Assembly (NCBI GenBank): GCA_038231615.1
Contig: JBBRLA010000267.1
Span: 1-10,589, forward strand
DNA: 10,589 nucleotides
Reading direction: 5' to 3'
Source of the DNA: JBBRLA01 sp038231615
GTDB lineage: Bacteria; Myxococcota_A; Polyangia; Palsa-1104; JAEUJZ01
The notes beneath the pieces were generated by a model, which searched no databases, was not told where the DNA came from, and saw nothing but the letters and a program-made list of their open reading frames with translations. This document shows positions 1 through 5,636 of the stretch, in pieces. A program made the translations under genes and the position numbers. How positions within the stretch are numbered: position 1 is the first letter of the stretch; each line of letters opens with the position of its first letter.

Positions 1-34
1 GCGCGGATCCGTCGCCGGCCATTTATCTATTCTA

Positions 35-116
35 TTGAGATGAGTAGCTGGCCTGTTGAGATGAGTAGCCTGTTGAGATGAGTAGCTGGGTCTGGTGAGA
101 GGAGTAGCTGGGTCTG
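35..116. repeat. Four tandem imperfect direct repeats upstream of katE
   Basis: Four consecutive copies of a unit built on GAGATGAGTAGCTG lie at 35-55, 56-72, 73-94 and 95-116. Copies 1-3 begin TTGAGATGAGTAGC and copy 4 begins GTGAGAGGAGTAGC. Copies 3 and 4 share the tail TGGGTCTG, while copy 2 is shortened to 17 bp. The array ends 105 bp before the catalase start. The repetition is read directly. Its role is not known: it could be a cluster of regulator sites, a simple tandem duplication, or the repeated end of a lost insertion sequence (IS21-family ends often carry multiple short repeats). No transposase remnant is visible beside it. Confidence 0.85.
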
Positions 117-186
117 CTGAACAAGCCGACTGAGCAGTTCTCTGCGCATCATTTTCGAGCCGCGGGAGAGAATTCGTGATAGCTTC

Positions 187-196
187 ATGGGCCCAT
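187..196. promoter_or_regulatory. 10-bp perfect palindrome in the katE leader
   Basis: ATGGGCCCAT is a perfect 10 bp palindrome 25 bp upstream of the katE start and just before its Shine-Dalgarno sequence AAGGAAG (207-213). It could be a small operator or chance in GC-rich DNA. I could not place a convincing -35/-10 pair in 117-221, so the promoter of the catalase is not assigned. Confidence 0.2.
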
Positions 197-221
197 TCAG
201 ACAGGCAAGGAAGTGTGGTGA

Positions 222-2309
222 ATGACGAAGCCAGCAGATGAGTCCTACATCGGGAACGGCGGGGAGACGCACCAGACGGCGCATGACCCCAAAAATGTGC
301 TGACCACCAACCAGGGTATTCCCGTCTCGGACGACCAGAACCAGCTCAAGGCGGGATCGCGCGGACCGGTGCTGCTTGAGGACGAGATCCTCCGCGAGAA
401 GATCAACCACTTCGATCACGAGCGGATTCCCGAGCGCATCGTCCACGCGCGCGGCTCGGCGGCGCACGGGACCTTCGAGCTTTACGAATCGCTGTCGGAG
501 TTCACCCGGGCGGACCTGTTCCAGCATGCCGGCGAAAAGACCCCCGTGTTCGCTCGTTTTTCGACGGTGGCCGGCGGCGCCGGCTCGGTCGATACGCCGC
601 GTGACGTGCGCGGCTTCGCAGTCAAGTTCTACACCAAGGAGGGCAACTGGGACCTGGTCGGCAACAACATGCCGGTCTTCTTTATCCAGGACGCCATCAA
701 GTTCCCGGACCTTATCCACGCCGTGAAGATGGAGGCGGACCGCGGCTTCCCCCAGGCCGCCTCGGCCCACGACACCTTCTGGGACTTCGTGTCGCTGATG
801 CCGGAAAGCATGCACCACGTTCTGTGGGCCATGTCCGATCGGGGCCTGCCGCGCTCGCTGCGAATGATGGAAGGGTTCGGCGTCCACACCTTCCGGCTGG
901 TCAACAAGGCGGGTAAATCGACTTTCGTGAAGTTCCACTGGAAGCCCAAGCTCGGCCTGCAATCCACGGTCTGGGACGAGACCGTCAAGATCGCCGGCGC
1001 GGACCCCGACTACCACCGCCGCGACCTGTTCGAGTCCATCGCCCGGGGCAACTTTCCGGAGTGGGAGCTGGGCATGCAACTCTTCGATCAGAAGACCGCC
1101 GACAGCCTGCCCTACGACGTGCTCGACGCGACCAAGCTGATCCCCGAGGAGATCATCCCGATCCGCAAGGTCGGGCGGATGGTCCTTGACCGCTACCCCG
1201 ACAACTTCTTCGCGGAGACAGAGCAGGTAGCATATTGTCCCAGCCACGTCGTCCCGGGCATCGATTTCACCAACGATCCGCTCCTGCAAGGGCGACTGTT
1301 CAGCTACACCGACACCCAGCTCTCGCGCCTGGGCTCGCCCAATTTTCACGAACTGCCCATCAACGCCGCCAAAGGCCGGGCCGGTTGCCCTTTCAACAAC
1401 TTCCAGCGCGACGGCCACATGCAGATGCATGTGCCCAAGGGCCGCGCCAACTATGAACCGAACAGCCTGGCCAAGGCGGGTGAGGACGGCGGCCCGCGAG
1501 AAGATCCGAAGAAGGGCTTCACCACCTTCCCCAGCCCTGAGGCCGGAGACAAGCTGCGCATTCGCGACAAGAGCTTCGCGGACCACTACAGCCAGCCGCG
1601 GATGTTTTTCCGCTCGCTTCTGCCTCCCGAGCAGGCGCACGTGGCCTCGGCCCTCACCTTCGAACTGTCGAAGGTGGACCTGGATCACGTGCGATCGAAT
1701 GTGGTGGCGAACCTGCGGAACGTCGATGAGGACCTGGCCAGCCGGGTGGCCCACGGGTTGGGCATTTTGCTGCCCCCGCCCAGCAAGCCCGGCGTGCCGG
1801 CAAAAGATCTGCCGCTGTCCCCTGCCCTGCGGATCATCGGCAACATGAAGGATACCCTGGAGGGACGCACGGTCGGCATCCTAATCGACGACGGTTCTGA
1901 CGGGGCAGTACTGGACCATGTAGTGCAGGCGGTCGAGGCCGCGGGAGGCCGCGCCCTGATCATCGCCCCCAAGGTCGGCCAGGTGAAGCTTGCCGGCGGC
2001 AAGAAGCGTCCGGCCCAGGGTCAGCTCGCGGGCACTCCATCGGTGCTGGTGGATGCCGTGGCCCTGGTCTTGAGCGGAGATGCCGCCAAGAAGCTGACCT
2101 CGGAGTCTGCCGCGGTGCAATTCGTGATGGACGCATTCGGGCACCTCAAGGCCATTGGCCATACCGCAGGGGCGCAGGCGCTTCTGGACAAGGCCGGCGT
2201 CCAGCCCGACGAGGGGGTGGTCGCTCTCGACGGCGGTGAATCCGACTTCATCAAGGCCGCCAGGCGTCGGTTCTTCGACCGCGAACCCAAGGTCCGCACC
2301 CTTCAGTAG
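222..2309 (+). CDS. katE: Large-subunit heme catalase, HPII/KatE type
   Basis: Cytoplasmic monofunctional catalase converting 2 H2O2 to water and oxygen. The ATG at 222 is preceded by AAGGAAG (207-213) at 8 nt spacing. The catalase core shows distal His75 (RIVHARGSAAHG), Asn148 (DLVGNNMPVFFIQD), the proximal heme-ligand Tyr362 (RLFSYTDTQ) and the GCPFNNFQRDGHMQ segment near 388-401. Residues about 545-690 form the flavodoxin-like/DJ-1-like C-terminal domain (GRTVGILIDDGSDG) that defines large-subunit catalases. At 695 aa it is shorter than E. coli HPII (753 aa), mainly through a shorter N-terminal arm (His75 here versus His128 in HPII). The residue matching HPII His392, which is cross-linked to the proximal Tyr in that enzyme, is Cys339 here (VAYCPSH), 23 residues before Tyr362 as in HPII. 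The gene appears intact and monocistronic; the next reading frame downstream is a decayed reductase. Confidence 0.97.
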   Translation: MTKPADESYIGNGGETHQTAHDPKNVLTTNQGIPVSDDQNQLKAGSRGPVLLEDEILREKINHFDHERIPERIVHARGSAAHGTFELYESLSEFTRADLFQHAGEKTPVFARFSTVAGGAGSVDTPRDVRGFAVKFYTKEGNWDLVGNNMPVFFIQDAIKFPDLIHAVKMEADRGFPQAASAHDTFWDFVSLMPESMHHVLWAMSDRGLPRSLRMMEGFGVHTFRLVNKAGKSTFVKFHWKPKLGLQSTVWDETVKIAGADPDYHRRDLFESIARGNFPEWELGMQLFDQKTADSLPYDVLDATKLIPEEIIPIRKVGRMVLDRYPDNFFAETEQVAYCPSHVVPGIDFTNDPLLQGRLFSYTDTQLSRLGSPNFHELPINAAKGRAGCPFNNFQRDGHMQMHVPKGRANYEPNSLAKAGEDGGPREDPKKGFTTFPSPEAGDKLRIRDKSFADHYSQPRMFFRSLLPPEQAHVASALTFELSKVDLDHVRSNVVANLRNVDEDLASRVAHGLGILLPPPSKPGVPAKDLPLSPALRIIGNMKDTLEGRTVGILIDDGSDGAVLDHVVQAVEAAGGRALIIAPKVGQVKLAGGKKRPAQGQLAGTPSVLVDAVALVLSGDAAKKLTSESAAVQFVMDAFGHLKAIGHTAGAQALLDKAGVQPDEGVVALDGGESDFIKAARRRFFDREPKVRTLQ

Positions 2310-2352
2310 GTCTCGGCGGTCTATTCCATCCACCGGGATGCCCCCTCTTTTT

Positions 2353-2373
2353 CTTGCGCGGGGCCCACGCGAG
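2353..2373 (+). terminator. Possible weak hairpin after katE
   Basis: About 45 nt after the katE stop, CTTGCG pairs with CGCGAG (one G-T wobble), then one mismatch and two further G-C pairs around a 3-nt loop. It is followed by CCCCATTAAATAACG with no U-tract, so it is not a canonical intrinsic terminator. It may end or protect the catalase mRNA. Nothing else stands out in the 123 bp between katE and the reductase pseudogene. Confidence 0.25.
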
Positions 2374-2432
2374 CCCCATTAAATAACGTGGTTCATGTAG
2401 TCAGGCCCGATAAAGGAAGCTGAGGCAGTCTC

Positions 2433-2570
2433 ATGGAGCGTCGCGAGTTCTTCAAGATGGTGACGGTGGCCGGAGCAGGCGTGGCGGCGGGCGGGGTGTT
2501 GTCCGCCACGGATGCAGGGGCCGCGGGCAAACTGGCCTCGGCCGAGCCGGGTGGCATCGAGGCGCCCTGA
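2433..2570 (+). CDS. 45-residue Tat-leader ORF split from the reductase
   Basis: Reads MERREFFKMVTVAGAGVAAG and on to residue 45, ending at TGA 2568-2570. It has a twin-arginine motif (RREFFK), a weakly hydrophobic Ala/Gly/Val-rich core and a small-residue region (ATDAGAAGKLASA) suitable for signal peptidase. It is the 5' fragment of the reductase pseudogene rather than an independent gene. If translated it would give an orphan signal peptide. The TGA could derive from a CGA arginine codon by one transition (inference). Confidence 0.55.
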   Translation: MERREFFKMVTVAGAGVAAGGVLSATDAGAAGKLASAEPGGIEAP

Positions 2571-3316
2571 GACCTGCCACGCCCGGCCGAGACCTTGAAG
2601 AACGGGATGCGCTACCGGCAGCTTGGCCGCACCGGCGAATCGGTGTCATTGATCGGGGTCGGCGGCCACCACATTGGGCGTCCGAAGGACGAGAGCGAGG
2701 GCATCCGCATCATCCGCAGACGGACCACATCGATCTGTTGCAGTTCCACGAGATCCTGCGCATGGAGGACCCGGATCGGATCTTCGCCGCGGGCGGGGCG
2801 ATGGAGGCGATCCGGGCGGCGAAGCAGGCGGGGAAGGTGCGCTTCATCGGCTTCACCGGGCACAAGGACCCGCTGATCCACCTGCGCATGATCGAGGTCG
2901 CCCGGGACCATGCCTTTCACTTCGACACGGCGCAGATGCCGCTCAACGTGATGGACGCGCACTTCCGCAGCTTCGCTCACAAGGTGGTGCCGGTGCTGGT
3001 CAAGGAGGGCATCGGGGTGTTGGGAATGAAGTCAATGGGAGACGGCAACATCCTCAAGAGCAAGACGGTCACGCCGGTGGAGTGTCTGCACTACGCGATG
3101 AGCCTGCCGACCTCGGTGGTGATCACCGGCATCGAGAACATGGACATCCTGAAGCAGGATGTGCAGGCGGTGCGGGATTTCAAGGCGCTGACCTCGACGC
3201 AGATCGCGGCGCTTCTGGGTCGGACGGGGGAGGCTGCCCGCGAGGGGCGCTTCGAACCCTTCAAGACCACGGTGCAGTTTGACGGCACCGCCAAGCATCC
3301 GGACTGGCTGGGGTAG
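2433..3316 (+). pseudogene. Tat-exported aldo/keto reductase, disrupted
   Basis: Remains of a periplasmic NAD(P)H-dependent aldo/keto reductase. The ATG at 2433 follows GGAAG and TGAGG motifs and encodes a twin-arginine leader. The frame then meets TGA at 2568-2570 and continues in the same frame as DLPRPAETLKNGMRYRQLGRTG to SLIGVGGHHIG, the beta1/alpha1 start of the AKR barrel. Near 2715-2718 the text jumps from GIRIIR to QTDHIDLLQFHEI in another frame, which runs to the TAG at 3314-3316. In AKRs the catalytic Asp, Tyr and Lys lie between these two segments, so about 65 codons (my estimate) are missing. Only the catalytic His (QFHE, codon 2747-2749) remains. The C-terminal half is well preserved (KVRFIGFTGHKDP, GVLGMKSMGDG, SVVITGIENMD), which suggests recent decay. 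Two independent lesions make a functional reductase very unlikely. Confidence 0.9.
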
Positions 3317-3417
3317 GTGGCAAACCCGGCTTGCACGTGTACCGAGGCCCAGAACTACTTCGGCGTGATCGAACTCTGCCTCTTTTCTGCCTCCCCGTTT
3401 GCACATGGACCCGTGTA

Positions 3418-4314
3418 TCAGCGTTGCATGACCTGAAGGATCTGGTTCATGGCGGCCCGGGTCTCGGGCAGGGGGCACAGGGGCCAGGAGTGAAAGAGGC
3501 CTGGGTATTCGAAGGTCTCGATGGCCGCGCCGATCTCTGTCGTCATCCTTGCGTGAAGGCGTCGGCAGTCCGGCCAGAACAGGTCGCGGGTGCCGATGAA
3601 GACGCTGACCCTGCCCAGGCCGGCGAGGTCGCCGTGGATCGGGCTGCACAGGGGCGTGGCAGGATCGTCGCCCCCGGCATACATGCGCCCGGCCTGGATC
3701 AGGCCCGGCAGCGCCAGGATGGGGTCTTTGCTCTCCATCGCGGCGGCGGCTGGGTCGGCGAGGGTGGCGTCGAGCCAGGGGGAGATGAGGACCAGGTCCC
3801 GGGGCTGCGGGAGTTTCTCGGCTTTGAGGCACTGCAAAAGCGCCAGCGCCATGCCGCCCCCGGCGGAGTCGCCGGTGACCATCAGCTTGCCGGGATCATG
3901 CCTGCCCAAAAGTTCCCGATAGATCTCGACGAGCGCCGGGAAGACGTCGCGATAGGTATGCTCCGGCGCCAGGGGGTAGATCGGGATGGTGATGGGGCAG
4001 CGCAGCACCCGGCACAGGCGCATGGCGTAGCCAAAGTGGAGCGGCCCGATCTGGAACACATAGGCCCCGCCGTGCAGGTAAAGGACATGTCGGCCGAGAT
4101 CGGCGTCCGGCAGGGCGATAGTGTAGACCGTCCAGCCGTGCCGGGTGCTCTGGTGGACCACGGCCTTCCTGTACACCGAGGCCGGCGGGCAAAAGGGGCC
4201 CTTGCGGCGGTCCTTAGCGATGCGGGCCCGCAAGCGCTTGCCGGTGGTCAGGAAGCTCTTTTGCCAGGTCAGGTTCATCGCCGCGATCAGCAGCTTGCTC
4301 TGGATGCTCGCCAT
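3418..4314 (-). CDS. Alpha/beta-hydrolase fold-3 esterase/lipase (HSL family)
   Basis: A 298-residue carboxylester hydrolase of the hormone-sensitive-lipase (family IV) group. Visible are the oxyanion-hole motif HGGAY (residues 81-85), the nucleophile motif GDSAGGG with Ser150, the acid IGTRD with Asp244 and LFHSW with His275, forming a complete Ser-Asp-His triad. YPLAPEHTYRD (113-123) is also typical of the family. The frame stays open for 66 codons upstream, but I chose ATG 4314 because AAGGAG lies 5 nt before it (plus-strand 4320-4325) and the upstream residues do not look like this family. There is no clear signal peptide; residues 7-22 are mildly hydrophobic. It is transcribed divergently from the permease and convergently with the reductase pseudogene. 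The substrate cannot be told; short-chain esters would be usual for the family. Confidence 0.93.
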   Translation of the reverse strand: MASIQSKLLIAAMNLTWQKSFLTTGKRLRARIAKDRRKGPFCPPASVYRKAVVHQSTRHGWTVYTIALPDADLGRHVLYLHGGAYVFQIGPLHFGYAMRLCRVLRCPITIPIYPLAPEHTYRDVFPALVEIYRELLGRHDPGKLMVTGDSAGGGMALALLQCLKAEKLPQPRDLVLISPWLDATLADPAAAAMESKDPILALPGLIQAGRMYAGGDDPATPLCSPIHGDLAGLGRVSVFIGTRDLFWPDCRRLHARMTTEIGAAIETFEYPGLFHSWPLCPLPETRAAMNQILQVMQR

Positions 4315-4339
4315 GGCCGCTCCTTGGGTAGGCGAAAGG

Positions 4340-4356
4340 AGTGTACAACGTATACT
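4340..4356. promoter_or_regulatory. Near-palindromic operator candidate between divergent genes
   Basis: AGTGTAC-AAC-GTATACT is an inverted repeat with 7-bp arms matching at 6 of 7 positions, centred in the 103 bp divergent region. It sits 26 bp upstream of the esterase ATG and about 60 bp upstream of the permease start. Its right arm contains TATACT (4351-4356), which could act as a -10 box for rightward transcription, although no good -35 at 16-18 bp spacing was found. The size and symmetry suit a TetR- or MarR-like dimer (inference). No regulator gene is present in the window. Confidence 0.4.
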
Positions 4357-4407
4357 GGTGGGGAAATGCCAGTTGCGGCCGGGGGCGAGGCGGGGTACCT
4401 TCTGGGC

Positions 4408-4414
4408 AAGGAGG
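4408..4414 (+). promoter_or_regulatory. Strong Shine-Dalgarno of the permease gene
   Basis: AAGGAGG is the best ribosome-binding sequence in the window. In the permease frame the next codons are ATC, ACG (4418), ACG (4421), CAG, CTT, CTG, TGG, GAA. No ATG, GTG or TTG occurs within 5-13 nt. The first in-frame GTG (4442) is 27 nt away. The site therefore points to initiation at an ACG, or to an ATG changed to ACG by one transition. Confidence 0.75.
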
Positions 4415-4417
4415 ATC

Positions 4418-5629
4418 ACGACGCAGCTTCTGTGGGAACTGGTGCTGGCGGCCTTCGACGCGCTGTGGGCCAACAAGGTGCGGGCGTTCCTGACCACCCT
4501 GGGTGTGGTCATCGGGACGGTGGCAATCCTGCTGCTGCTTTCGGTGGGGCAGGGAATGCGTCAGTATGTCGCCGAGACCTTCGCTGGGATGGGGGCGAAC
4601 CTGGTGCAGGTCTTCCCCGGCAAGCGGGACGCCAAGGGGTTCGTCAGCGCGCCCTTGACCAGCAGCCGCCGGCTGACCCGGGAGGACGAACTGGCGCTGA
4701 CGCGGCGTATGACGGCGGCGGACGCGGTGTCGGGCATGGCTTCGGGCAGCGGCACGGTGCGCTACGGCAGCCGCCGCAGGGACACGGCCATCACTGGGGT
4801 GGGGGAACGCTTCGCCGACATCCGCGGCACCGAGGTCGCGACCGGGCGCTTCTTCAGCGCCGAGGACATCTCCGCCCGCAGGCGGGTGGCGGTGCTGGGG
4901 CCGACCCTCGTGGCGGAACTCTTTGGCGAAGAAAACCCCCTGGGCGCGGTGCTGCGCATCGGCGGCGCGGAGTTCCGCGTCATCGGGGTCACTGCCCGGC
5001 GGGGCAACAGCCTGGGGATGGACCTTGATGACCAGGCGTACATCCCGAGCACGGGGGCGACGGACCTCTTCGGCCTTTCGGGGTTCACCTCGATCCTCAC
5101 CCGGGCCCGGGACAGTGCCCATGTGCCGTTGGCCCTTCTGGAGGTGACCGATCTCTTGCGGCGCCGGCACGGGCAGGAGGATTTTACCGTAGTGTCGCAG
5201 AACGACCTGCTCGGGACGCTGGATGGGGTGCTTTCGACCCTGTCCCTGGTGCTGCTGGGCATCGCCGGGGTATCGCTGCTGGTGGGGGGCATCGGCATCG
5301 CCAACATCATGCTGGTCTCGGTCCACGAGCGGACCCGGGAAATCGGAGTGCGGCGGGCGGTGGGGGCGAAGCGGCGGGATGTTCTGTGGCAGTTCCTGGT
5401 GGAGGCACTGCTCATCGGCATCCTGGGGGGGGTCATCGGGCTGCTGGTGGGGGCAGGGGCCATCGCGGTGGCGCGGGTGGTGAGCCCGGAGCTGCCGCTT
5501 TCCACCTCGGACCAGAGCGCGGTGCTGGCGGTGGTGTTCTCCGCGGTGGTGGGGGTGCTCTCGGGGGTAATGCCGGCGCGGCGGGCGGCGAACCTGGACC
5601 CAGTGGAGGCACTGCGGCTGGACGGGTAA
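4418..5629 (+). CDS. MacB/FtsX-type ABC transporter permease
   Basis: Inner-membrane permease of the MacB/LolC/FtsX superfamily. Such proteins pair with a separate or fused ATPase to drive export or periplasmic mechanotransmission. From the inferred start at 4418 it is about 403 aa. TM1 lies at residues about 20-45 (RAFLTTLGVVIGTVAILLLL), followed by a periplasmic MacB-type core domain to about 265. Three C-terminal helices follow, separated by the family signature of an ERTREIGVRRAVGAKRRDV loop, and it ends ARRAANLDPVEALRLDG, as MacB-type permeases do. The start is uncertain: the 5' context fits only an ACG at 4418 or 4421, while annotation pipelines may choose GTG 4442, GTG 4358 or the far-upstream 4145. 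The frame is otherwise intact. No ABC ATPase or membrane-fusion protein lies beside it, so its partner must be encoded elsewhere. It ends 7 bp from thrA, tail to tail. Confidence 0.9.
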   Translation, partial: TTQLLWELVLAAFDALWANKVRAFLTTLGVVIGTVAILLLLSVGQGMRQYVAETFAGMGANLVQVFPGKRDAKGFVSAPLTSSRRLTREDELALTRRMTAADAVSGMASGSGTVRYGSRRRDTAITGVGERFADIRGTEVATGRFFSAEDISARRRVAVLGPTLVAELFGEENPLGAVLRIGGAEFRVIGVTARRGNSLGMDLDDQAYIPSTGATDLFGLSGFTSILTRARDSAHVPLALLEVTDLLRRRHGQEDFTVVSQNDLLGTLDGVLSTLSLVLLGIAGVSLLVGGIGIANIMLVSVHERTREIGVRRAVGAKRRDVLWQFLVEALLIGILGGVIGLLVGAGAIAVARVVSPELPLSTSDQSAVLAVVFSAVVGVLSGVMPARRAANLDPVEALRLDG

Positions 5630-5636
5630 AAGCGCC

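Noticed and set aside
27..1754. 575-codon open frame on the minus strand opposite katE
   Set aside because: It mirrors the strongly supported catalase codon pattern; the product has no recognisable motif and its N-terminal half is only antisense of catalase. Long antisense frames are expected in GC-rich genes.
2568..2570. TGA in the reductase read as selenocysteine or a programmed stop
   Set aside because: There is no obvious SECIS-like hairpin directly downstream, the position is in the linker after the signal peptide rather than at an active-site residue, and the gene has a second disabling deletion.
3317..3417. Bidirectional terminator between the reductase pseudogene and the esterase
   Set aside because: Only very short stems (4 bp GCAA/TTGC, a CACGTG palindrome) and no T-tract after a hairpin on either strand.
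3331..5028. 565-codon plus-strand frame across the esterase and permease
   Set aside because: It is antisense to the triad-bearing esterase and then a shifted frame of the permease. The product is low-complexity, rich in Gly, Arg, Ala and Gln, with no domain.
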